DNA from: a virus
DNA: 24,854 bases
Reading direction: 5' to 3' (one strand)
IMG/VR virus record: IMGVR_UViG_3300020214_000114
Location: 1 to 24,854 of that record
This document shows positions 8,410 through 16,021 of this stretch, piece after piece (the first letter of the stretch is position 1; the number at the start of each line of letters is the position of its first letter). The notes under the pieces were generated by a model. It made no database searches. It was not told where the DNA came from and saw nothing but the letters and a program-made list of their open reading frames with translations. The position numbers were made by a program, and so were the translations under genes.

Positions 8410-9348
8410 ATGGCTTTAAATCCATACTTAAGATTTCAATCTACCGAACAAGATGTCGTTGAAACGAACATCATAGAAATTATTCGTATGATGGGAAAGA
8501 ATGTATATTACATTCCAAGAGAAAATGTTCAATTAGATAGATTATTTGGTGAAGATCCTTTGAATAAGTTTTCAAACGCCTATCAAATAGAAATGTATGT
8601 TGCTTCTGTTTCTGGATTCCAAGGAGCAGATATTGTTAGTAAGTTTGGTCTAGAAATAAGGGATAGCGTAAGTTTAGTTGTAAGTAAAAAAAGATTTACA
8701 AGAGAAGTAACAGAAAAAAATCAAGACATAATCCGTCCTAGAGAAGGAGATATAATTTATTTTCCTTTGAGTAAGACTATGTTTGAAATTATATTTGTCG
8801 AACATGAGCAACCTTTCTATCAACTTGATAAGAACTATGTCTTTACTTTATCTTGCGAGACATTTGCTTACTCTATGGAAAATTTCGAAACTGGTACTCA
8901 GGACGTGGATGCTATTACAGATTTCAAGCAGCCCATATTCAATTTCTTGATTGGTGCTACTGCAAACGGATTTACTGCTGCTTATAACAGAACAGTTCGT
9001 GGTGAAAAGCTATATGTCCCTGGAAAAATTTCTGGAACTAATTCTTTCTTCAGAGTATTGGATTTGGATCTATTAGGAAAGACGCTAACAGTAGAATTGC
9101 TATCCATAGATGGAGTTACATTCCAAAATCCAACACAGCTTATCAGCTCAGTATCAGGTCTTACCTTTGAAATTAAGAGTTACAGTAGGACTCATTCATA
9201 TGGTATTATTAATACAGTGCTTGATGATGTAGAAGGTGAAGTGCCGCCGCTTGATTACCAGAGAGGATTTACTGGCTCTGGAAAGAGGTATGACGAGCCA
9301 ATCATAAACTTTACAGAGATAGATCCATTCTCAGAAGGTAATTACTAA
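8410..9348 (+). CDS. gp14: Neck protein gp14
   Basis: This 312-residue protein is the partner of gp13 in the head-tail neck; T4 gp14 has 256 residues. Recognisable features are the N-terminal 'Q-x-x-E-Q-D-V-V-E-x-N-I-I-E-I-I-x-M-x-G' segment and VYYIPRENVQLDRLFGEDPL, in which the 'D-x-x-x-GED' element is typical. These are followed by YQIEMYVASVSGFQG, FGLEIRDSV and RPREGDIIYFP, then FEIIFVEHEQPFYQL. It begins one base after the gp13 stop, and its TAA overlaps the gp15 ATG (TAATG). The extra length is mostly near the C-terminus. Confidence 0.92.
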   Translation: MALNPYLRFQSTEQDVVETNIIEIIRMMGKNVYYIPRENVQLDRLFGEDPLNKFSNAYQIEMYVASVSGFQGADIVSKFGLEIRDSVSLVVSKKRFTREVTEKNQDIIRPREGDIIYFPLSKTMFEIIFVEHEQPFYQLDKNYVFTLSCETFAYSMENFETGTQDVDAITDFKQPIFNFLIGATANGFTAAYNRTVRGEKLYVPGKISGTNSFFRVLDLDLLGKTLTVELLSIDGVTFQNPTQLISSVSGLTFEIKSYSRTHSYGIINTVLDDVEGEVPPLDYQRGFTGSGKRYDEPIINFTEIDPFSEGNY

Positions 9349-10430
9349 TGTTTAATACATTCAATAATCAATCGATAAGAAAACTTGTTGTTGCATTTGG
9401 TTCATTATTTGATGAAATTTATGTTCTTAGAAAAAACAATACCACTGATGTAGAAGATAAAATAAAAGTTCCAATTACTTATTCCTCAAAGGAAAAATTT
9501 ATAAGAAGATTGGAACAGAATTCATCTATTTCGGATAATGTAAAAACTCAAATTAATTTGCCATATATGAGTTTTGAAATATCTGGTATAGGTTACGATA
9601 ATAATAGAAAAAGAAATAAACTTAGAATGGCTTCTACGTCAGAAACTACTACAGACAAACAAGATATTACTTATAAAACATTTGCAGAAACTCCAATTTC
9701 CATTGGAATGAATTTGTATTTTTATACAAGAAATTTAGATGAAATATTTCAAATAATTGAACAAGTTTCTTCTTATTTTAATCCAGAATTTAATATAAGA
9801 CTAAATTTAAACGAAATTCATAAAAATATAAATGTTCCTATTTCTTTGAGAGATATCAAAATAAATGATGATCATGAAGGAAATTTTGGTTCTAAAAGAA
9901 CACTTATAGGAACAATATCATTTGTTGTTTCTAGTTATCTTTTTGGTGAGATTAAAACAGGAGATTCTATCGGCACTTTTATTTTTACCCAAGATCCAGA
10001 TACAGATCCTGTGACTTATGCTGAATTATTAAATGCTAAGGGATCAAGTATTGTTATGAATACTAGTTATTCTAATCAATTTTATTATCTTTCTTCCAAT
10101 TCTACTGATTTTATTTCTAATTTTACATGGGAAGAAAATAATGTAACTGATTTACAAACAACAATTCAATTATTAGATTTAGCAAATAATAAAATTATTT
10201 CACAAATTAGAAAAAATGCAAATACTTTATCACTAACCCAGAATGATGTAGATATAATATTAAAAAACCTTACTGTTTATATTGGAGCAAATCCTTTAGA
10301 TACAGATCCTTGTATTCAAGAAACATATTTAATTGATTATATAAAACCAAAATATTATTTTAAGATTTCTAACGGAAGCATTAGCACTACATTTAAGGCA
10401 AATATAAATTCTATAGCAGTTTGTCAGTAA
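9348..10430 (+). CDS. gp15: Tail sheath stabiliser/terminator gp15
   Basis: This 360-residue protein corresponds to T4 gp15 (272 residues), a hexameric ring that caps the finished tail and binds the neck. T4 gp15 and this protein share a similar start (MF-x-x-F-x-N-x-S-x-R), KVPITYSSKEKFIRRL at residues 40-55, LPYMSFEISGIGYD, and then YFYTRNLDEIFQIIEQ with SSYFNPEFN. About 90 extra residues at the C-terminus have no recognised match. The gene is among the most AT-rich parts of the window (17% G+C by hand count in 9721-9780), in sharp contrast with the terminase genes that follow. Translation is coupled to gp14. Confidence 0.9.
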   Translation: MFNTFNNQSIRKLVVAFGSLFDEIYVLRKNNTTDVEDKIKVPITYSSKEKFIRRLEQNSSISDNVKTQINLPYMSFEISGIGYDNNRKRNKLRMASTSETTTDKQDITYKTFAETPISIGMNLYFYTRNLDEIFQIIEQVSSYFNPEFNIRLNLNEIHKNINVPISLRDIKINDDHEGNFGSKRTLIGTISFVVSSYLFGEIKTGDSIGTFIFTQDPDTDPVTYAELLNAKGSSIVMNTSYSNQFYYLSSNSTDFISNFTWEENNVTDLQTTIQLLDLANNKIISQIRKNANTLSLTQNDVDIILKNLTVYIGANPLDTDPCIQETYLIDYIKPKYYFKISNGSISTTFKANINSIAVCQ

Positions 10431-10445
10431 TAGTGAAATAGTTTT

Positions 10446-10862
10446 ATGGAAAATCTAGATAATTTTTTTAATATTGAACAACCTAGTAAAGGATCAACTG
10501 CAATAGAGCAAGTTTCTCCTGATAAGGATTTTGATTACGCCAAGCGTAATATGTACGACATCATTGAGAAATCCAAGGTTGCACTTGAAGGGATTTTGAA
10601 GGTTGCTTCTGAAGGCGATTCCCCCAGAGCATATGAAGTTGTAACTCAAATGCTGAAAACCATGTCTGAGATTAACAAGGATCTCATAGATCTTGAGAAG
10701 ATCAAGAACGAAGCAAACAATACTACCATAAAGTCAACGACAAACAATTCGTTCTTTATTGGTTCTACAAGTGATCTTCAGGATCTAATCAATCCTGAGC
10801 GGAGCAAGAAAAAGGCTCTAGATATAATTGATGCGGAAGTGAAGAATGTCGAGGAAATTTAA
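10446..10862 (+). CDS. gp16: Terminase small subunit gp16
   Basis: This 138-residue protein is of the T4 gp16 type, a ring-forming DNA-recognition and regulatory subunit of the packaging motor. The segment from about 28 to 90 is two long helices (YAKRNMYDIIEKSKVALEGI and AYEVVTQMLKTMSEINKDLI), matching the coiled-coil core of gp16. After this come a Thr/Asn-rich linker and FFIGSTSDLQDLI, the family's C-terminal signature. It overlaps the start of gp17 by 17 bases. Base composition rises from AT-rich to moderate from about 10530 onward. Confidence 0.88.
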   Translation: MENLDNFFNIEQPSKGSTAIEQVSPDKDFDYAKRNMYDIIEKSKVALEGILKVASEGDSPRAYEVVTQMLKTMSEINKDLIDLEKIKNEANNTTIKSTTNNSFFIGSTSDLQDLINPERSKKKALDIIDAEVKNVEEI

Positions 10863-12489
10863 AGGTTACTTAGGTAATCCAAACCTAAAAGAAGCTGGAG
10901 TAAAGATTGACTATACCGAAGAACAGATTCGGGAGTACGTTCGTTGCTCTCAGGATCCATCATACTTCATCAAGAAATATGTGAAAGTTGTCTCTCTGGA
11001 TAAGGGGCTAGTTCCGTTTGAACTATACGATTATCAGGAGGACATGGTTACTAAGATGCATAACAATCGTTATATCATTGCCAAACTCCCTCGTCAGTCT
11101 GGTAAGAGCACCACGATTGTAGCATTTATACTACACTATATTCTCTTCAACCAGAGCATGAGCGTAGGTATTCTGGCAAACAAAATGAATACTGCCAGAG
11201 ATATTCTTGGCAGACTTCGCCTAGCCTACGAGTATCTTCCCAAATGGCTTCAGCAGGGCATTATTGAATGGAACAAGACTTCTATTCACTTGGAGAACGG
11301 CTCCAAGGTCATGGCCTCTGCTACTTCATCGTCTGCCGTTCGTGGTGGTTCGTTCAATCTAATCTTCTTGGACGAGTTTGCCCATGTCCCTCAGAATGTA
11401 GCAGAAGAATTCTTTAGCTCTGTTTACCCAACCATTACATCAGGTCAGACCACCAAGGTTTTCATGGTATCTACTCCAAACGGCCTGAACATGTTCTATA
11501 GCTTCTGGAAGGGGGCTACAAGGAAGCCTGGGGACGAGGGGAAGAACGAGTATGTTCCCATAGAGGTATCGTGGAGACAAGTTCCTAAGTACCCCGGCGG
11601 GCCTTTAAGGGACGAAGAGTGGAAGCAGCAGATGATTGCCCAGACCAGCGAACAGCAGTTTGAGCAAGAGTTTGAATGTTCGTTTCTTGGTTCTTCAAAT
11701 ACTCTTATCAGTGCCAGTAAACTAAATTTATTACAGTTTGATAAACCTTTGGTTAGAGAGCCAAGCGGCCTTTATATTTACGATGAACCAAAAGATGATA
11801 ATGTGTATTTTATTATGGTTGATACGGCAAGGGGCCAAGGAAAAGACTACACAGCAATGGTTGTGGTAGATTCTACAGAAAAACCTCACAGAGTAGCGGC
11901 AAGGTATAGAAACAATACCATTTCACCTTTCGATGTTCCTCCTGAGCTATACGCGCTGGCAACGAAATACAACAATGCTTACTTGCTCATCGAAGTAAAT
12001 GACATCGGTGGTCAAATTGCCGATGTAATGCATGAAGAGTTTGAGTATGAAAACATTATCCAAACCACCATGATGGGTAGGGCAGGGCAGAAAGTTTCTT
12101 TAGGCTTTGGGCGCGGAACTAAACAAAGAGGTGTTAGAACCAGCGCAGCAGTCAAAAAACTTGGCTGTGCTGTTCTAAAAACACTAATTGAACAAGACAA
12201 ACTGCTTGTTAGGGATTATGACATCATTCAAGAATTGATGACATTTATCTCTAAACATCAAACATTTTGTGCGGATGATGGATATACGGACGATTTAGTA
12301 ATGTGTTTGGTTTTGTTTGGATGGCTGACCCGACAAGGTTACTTCGAAGAGATCATAGACATACAACGGAAAAAAATCATACATAAAAGCGAGCAGGAGG
12401 AAGAAGAAAATACCACTTTTTTTGTTGGTCCAGACAAATTTGATAATGCATTTAAGGATTCAGACACCCTCTGGTTCACACAGGAATAA
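10846..12489 (+). CDS. gp17: Terminase large subunit gp17
   Basis: This 547-residue ATPase-nuclease pumps DNA into the prohead and cuts it. T4 gp17 has 610 residues. The N-terminal ATPase shows the adenine-binding YDYQEDM at 61-67, Walker A LPRQSGKS at 81-88, Walker B LIFLDEFAH at 172-180 (D176/E177) and coupling motif STPNG at 209-213. The C-terminal RNase H-fold nuclease shows D326 in MVDTARG, E383 in LIEVND and an aspartate pair in YTDDLV at 480-485, the three acidic positions expected. All key residues are present, so it looks active. It overlaps gp16. The first two thirds use more G/C-ending codons than the flanking genes. Confidence 0.96.
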   Translation: MSRKFKGYLGNPNLKEAGVKIDYTEEQIREYVRCSQDPSYFIKKYVKVVSLDKGLVPFELYDYQEDMVTKMHNNRYIIAKLPRQSGKSTTIVAFILHYILFNQSMSVGILANKMNTARDILGRLRLAYEYLPKWLQQGIIEWNKTSIHLENGSKVMASATSSSAVRGGSFNLIFLDEFAHVPQNVAEEFFSSVYPTITSGQTTKVFMVSTPNGLNMFYSFWKGATRKPGDEGKNEYVPIEVSWRQVPKYPGGPLRDEEWKQQMIAQTSEQQFEQEFECSFLGSSNTLISASKLNLLQFDKPLVREPSGLYIYDEPKDDNVYFIMVDTARGQGKDYTAMVVVDSTEKPHRVAARYRNNTISPFDVPPELYALATKYNNAYLLIEVNDIGGQIADVMHEEFEYENIIQTTMMGRAGQKVSLGFGRGTKQRGVRTSAAVKKLGCAVLKTLIEQDKLLVRDYDIIQELMTFISKHQTFCADDGYTDDLVMCLVLFGWLTRQGYFEEIIDIQRKKIIHKSEQEEEENTTFFVGPDKFDNAFKDSDTLWFTQE

Positions 12490-12492
12490 AAT

Positions 12493-13665
12493 ATGCCACA
12501 GATAAACATTACAGAAAACTCACCAAACCTATCAGGCGCAGTACAATCTCAAAGTTCTTCCCATGTTTCTGTTTTTATGTGTGGTGCTTCTTTCATGGCA
12601 AAGCTAACAGAAGGAGATAGTCCTGTTCCAGCTTTCAAACAATATAATACGCCGCAGGAACTAATTTCTGAATTTAATACAGAAGTTCTTGCTGGAACTT
12701 CAAGTGGGTTTATTTCTAGTGGACCAGAAAAAGGTTTTAGCGGTGGTACTACTCTTGACAGAGAATTACATGCAGCTTTAAATTATCTAGAATACGGTGG
12801 TATTTTGATCGCAGCAACTGGTGCTACATCAATGGCAGCATCAAATATGAAAATTGATTCTACTTTCTACGAAAGAAGAGATAAATTTGATGATGTTGTT
12901 GCTTTAGTAAATATTTTTGAAGATGTTATTGGTGTTGTTGGTTCATCATTTGAATTCCATAATGGTTCTACTAGTAACTATCCAATAGAATTTGATAGTG
13001 GATTTGGAGTAACCGGAATATCGGGTGTTTCTGGTTCTACTTTTGATAATAATATTTTTTCTGTAATAGGTAGAAAAGAAAGAACAAGACTATATGGTGG
13101 AGAAACTGCTAATATTTCAATTCTAATGGTTTCTGATGCAGCAGGATGCTTGGCAAGAACAGATAGCAGTTTCTTCCCATGGTATGCTCCAGCAGGAATA
13201 ATCAGAGGAGCAGTAAATACAATTTCTAAACTATATCCATCAATCGATGATACAGACATTACTAATTTACAAAATCAAAATGTAAATGCATTTAATAATG
13301 TTTTAGGAATTGATGGAATCTTCTTATTGGGCGATAAAACTTGCGAACTTACAACTGAAAATAAGAAACAAATTGGTGTAACTCGTCTAATTAATTACAT
13401 CAGTCGTGCAATCAAACCCATAGTTGCTGAAGCACTTTTCGAACTCAATGACGCAGAAACAAGATCAAAGATTCTATCTGCGTTGACTTCTATAATGGAA
13501 TCTGTCAAGTCTGGTAGAGGAATTTCATCATATGTCGCAATATGTGATGAAACCAATAATACTCAAGCAATTGTTGATGCAAGACAAATTGTTGTCGATC
13601 TATCATTCAAACCAATATTCTCTGTAAATCAAGTTTCGTTCAGATTTGTAATTAATCAATCTTAA
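12493..13665 (+). CDS. gp18: Tail sheath protein gp18, first copy
   Basis: This 390-residue contractile sheath protein drives injection by shortening around the tube. Support is the sheath-family C-terminal domain: RLINYISRAIKPIVAEALFE, 'N-D-x-x-TR-x-K-I' and SYVAICDETNNT, ending in VVDLSFKPIFSVNQVSFRF. Earlier comes 'SD-x-x-GC-x-AR-x-x-x-x-x-PWYAPAG-x-I-RG' around residues 215-238. It is much shorter than T4 gp18 (659 residues) and close in size to minimal sheaths such as those of R-type pyocins, so the outer protruding domains are probably missing. An AGGA lies 9 bases before the ATG. Its TAA overlaps the ATG of a second sheath-like gene. Confidence 0.9.
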   Translation: MPQINITENSPNLSGAVQSQSSSHVSVFMCGASFMAKLTEGDSPVPAFKQYNTPQELISEFNTEVLAGTSSGFISSGPEKGFSGGTTLDRELHAALNYLEYGGILIAATGATSMAASNMKIDSTFYERRDKFDDVVALVNIFEDVIGVVGSSFEFHNGSTSNYPIEFDSGFGVTGISGVSGSTFDNNIFSVIGRKERTRLYGGETANISILMVSDAAGCLARTDSSFFPWYAPAGIIRGAVNTISKLYPSIDDTDITNLQNQNVNAFNNVLGIDGIFLLGDKTCELTTENKKQIGVTRLINYISRAIKPIVAEALFELNDAETRSKILSALTSIMESVKSGRGISSYVAICDETNNTQAIVDARQIVVDLSFKPIFSVNQVSFRFVINQS

Positions 13666-14954
13666 TGGATGATTTAACATTCAATTTTGAAGTAATAGAA
13701 AGTAAAAAGGATATAGACATAGGAATATTGATCTATGATTCCACATATATCAACTTTCTACGCCTTCAAAATGAAAAATATTACAAAATTGATTCTCAAA
13801 CAAAACTTACAGATTTAATAAAAAATGGAGATTATACACAGATATCAACAACCCCTGCTATAACTACATTTGAAGATTTTTTAGATTTAGTTACAACTAC
13901 ATCTGGACCATATACGGCAGAATACAAAAAAGCAAGAAAAGTTAATTTTTATAATAATTTTTTGCTAGATTGTTCGCATTATAATTTTAATATAATTCTT
14001 ATCAATTGTTCTGTGGGTGAAGTTTCAGCAATAAAGAAAGCATTTAATGAAAATTATATAAAAGCTTTTTGCTATGATCCTTTGCGTACTGAGATCAATT
14101 CTGATTTAAAAAACATTATTAAAGGAAAAAAATGTCCAATAATTTTTAATTCATTAGATAAATCAAATAAATTATTGGAAGAATCGTATATAGTATCAAA
14201 TAGAATACCCAGTTCAATTGCATTAAATGAGCTTAATCTTAGAAATTTCAACGATGAAGATTTCCAAATTCTTTCTTATTCGATTGCTGGAATTAAGAAA
14301 AAATTTGCTTATTACAGAGCAACTGGTATTTCTGTTAATGATAAAAAGCTATTGCCGATATCTTTAATGACAGATGCCGTTGGTTGTTTTGCTAGAAGTT
14401 TAGCATCTATTCCTTGGCTACCTCCAGCAGGGTATGTTCGTGGAAAATTACTAAATCAGGACTTTGAAACTATAGAAATTCCTATATCAACATCTCCAAT
14501 GGAAGGGATAATACCAACTACTCCTTCAAATCTAAATGATCTTGAAGCTGTTTATAATAAAGGTATAAATCTTGCGATTGAAATAATTGGGGCCAATAAC
14601 CTAAAAGCATTTTATATTAATAGCGATGTGTCTGGATATACAGGAAGTGCATATCCACTAAAACAATCAATTTCATATTCTAATTTGATTTTTGATGTAA
14701 TAAGCAATATTCAATATATTTTAAATAGTACATTATTTGAGTTTAACGATGAAGCTACACGAAATATCATAAAAGTCAGAATTGAACAATATTTACTATT
14801 TGCGAAAATAAATTCTGGAGTTGATGATTTTATAGTAGTTTGTGATGCATCAAATAATAATGAAACTGACTATATCAATCGAAAAGTCAACGTTGATGTA
14901 TCGATAAAGCCATCACAAAGCATAAATTTTGTTGAATTGAGCTTTACTACATAA
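13665..14954 (+). CDS. Tail sheath-like protein gp18, second copy
   Basis: This 429-residue paralogue of the preceding gene is coupled to it by a TAATG overlap. Shared elements in the same order are a 'L-M-T-D-A-V-GC-F-AR-x-x-x-x-x-PWLPPAGYVRG' segment at about 225-255, TLFEFNDEATRNIIK, DFIVVCDASNN, and the ending VNVDVSIKPSQSINFVELSF. The first 200 residues are diverged, Lys/Asn-rich and AT-rich (for example KKDIDIGILIYDSTYINFL), unlike the first copy. It may form part of the sheath at specific rings, cap the sheath, or be a separate minor tail protein. No frameshift or stop interrupts it, so it is not a pseudogene. Confidence 0.8.
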   Translation: MDDLTFNFEVIESKKDIDIGILIYDSTYINFLRLQNEKYYKIDSQTKLTDLIKNGDYTQISTTPAITTFEDFLDLVTTTSGPYTAEYKKARKVNFYNNFLLDCSHYNFNIILINCSVGEVSAIKKAFNENYIKAFCYDPLRTEINSDLKNIIKGKKCPIIFNSLDKSNKLLEESYIVSNRIPSSIALNELNLRNFNDEDFQILSYSIAGIKKKFAYYRATGISVNDKKLLPISLMTDAVGCFARSLASIPWLPPAGYVRGKLLNQDFETIEIPISTSPMEGIIPTTPSNLNDLEAVYNKGINLAIEIIGANNLKAFYINSDVSGYTGSAYPLKQSISYSNLIFDVISNIQYILNSTLFEFNDEATRNIIKVRIEQYLLFAKINSGVDDFIVVCDASNNNETDYINRKVNVDVSIKPSQSINFVELSFTT

Positions 14955-14957
14955 TAC

Positions 14958-15464
14958 ATGGCATCTATTACGAGTTTCATTTCAAATTTCAAGGGCGGCA
15001 CAAGAAGAAACAGATTTTTAGTTTCTGCCTCTTGGCCCACTGGAGTTCCTAATAATTCAAGCACATATCACATTATTTCCGCCACTATGCCTCCATCAGA
15101 TCTTGGAAGAGTATCAATGCCGCATAGAGGTAGACTCATTCATTTTGCTGGTGATAGAAGTTATAGAGACTGGGATATAGCAATACTTGATGATACAGAA
15201 AAAGCTCTATGGAATTCCTTTCAAGAGTGGCATAAAAAAATAAATTCACATGTTTCTAATACCCATTCTGCATCATCTGATGCCTTTAAAAATTTAAAAA
15301 CAGATTGGACAATAAAACATTTGGATTTAAATGGAAGTATTTTAAAAACTATGACTCTTAAGGGGTGTTTTCCTGCCTTAGTAGGTGGAATAGAATTTGA
15401 TATGAATTCTCAGATATACAATACTTTTTCTGTCAAATTATCTTACGACTATTTCACTGGCTAA
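14958..15464 (+). CDS. gp19: Tail tube protein gp19, first copy
   Basis: This 168-residue protein of the T4 gp19 type (163 residues) stacks in hexamers to make the inner DNA-conducting tube. Visible features are 'F-x-x-x-F-KGGTRRNRFLVS' at the start, SATMPPSDLGRVSMPHRGR, then HFAGDRSYRDWDIAILDD, 'W-x-x-F-x-x-W-H-x-x-IN-x-HVSNT', and a closing strand pair with LKGCFPALVGGIEFDM and FSVKLSYDYF. It begins three bases after the second sheath gene. No strong ribosome-binding site is seen. A second tube gene follows. Confidence 0.9.
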   Translation: MASITSFISNFKGGTRRNRFLVSASWPTGVPNNSSTYHIISATMPPSDLGRVSMPHRGRLIHFAGDRSYRDWDIAILDDTEKALWNSFQEWHKKINSHVSNTHSASSDAFKNLKTDWTIKHLDLNGSILKTMTLKGCFPALVGGIEFDMNSQIYNTFSVKLSYDYFTG

Positions 15465-15476
15465 TTGGAGAACTAA

Positions 15477-16007
15477 ATGGCTCAATCAATAAATGACTTT
15501 AAAACAAACTTTGTAGGCGGAACTAGAAAAAATCGTTTCCGCGTAACTGGTAATTTTCAATATGGTGGTGCATTCAATATTTTTCAAGTAATGGCTGCAT
15601 CTCTTCCTCAAAATAATCTATATGTTATCGAATATGATTATAGAGGTAGAAAACTCAAATTACCTGGAGATAGGACATATGGAAGCCAAGGAAGCAGCAT
15701 ATGGGAAGTAGCTATTCTAGACGATGCAAATACAAATCCATCACAAATATGGAGTAAATTGCATGACTGGAGCAATAATATCAACGAGCATGTTAGTAAC
15801 ACTGGTGATCAAATATCTCCGTCTTTGTATAAAGCTAATGGTTGGAAAGTAGAGCAATTAGATTTAAATTGCACTAATGTTTTAAAGACTGTTAATTTAT
15901 TTGGATGTTGGCCAATTTCAGTAGGTGAAATCGCCCTAGATATGAGAGTGCCGAACGAATTTGTGACATTTAATGTGGCATTTTCTTTTGATTATATCGA
16001 TCAATAA
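15477..16007 (+). CDS. gp19: Tail tube protein gp19, second copy
   Basis: This 176-residue paralogue of the preceding gene shares the same landmarks: FVGGTRKNRFRVTG, 'YDYRGRKLKLPGDRTY', WEVAILDDANT, 'W-S-N-N-IN-E-HVSNTGD', LDLNC-x-x-VLKTVNLFGCWP and the ending VTFNVAFSFDYID. Unlike the first copy it has a strong GGAG ribosome-binding site at 15466-15469, 7 bases before the ATG. That suggests high expression and makes it a good candidate for the main tube subunit. Both copies appear intact. Confidence 0.9.
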   Translation: MAQSINDFKTNFVGGTRKNRFRVTGNFQYGGAFNIFQVMAASLPQNNLYVIEYDYRGRKLKLPGDRTYGSQGSSIWEVAILDDANTNPSQIWSKLHDWSNNINEHVSNTGDQISPSLYKANGWKVEQLDLNCTNVLKTVNLFGCWPISVGEIALDMRVPNEFVTFNVAFSFDYIDQ

Positions 16008-16021
16008 TATGGAGATTTGAA

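Noticed and set aside
13665-14954. Second sheath copy as a decaying pseudogene
   Set aside because: The frame is intact over 429 codons, the conserved C-terminal motifs are kept, and it is coupled to the first copy by a TAATG overlap.
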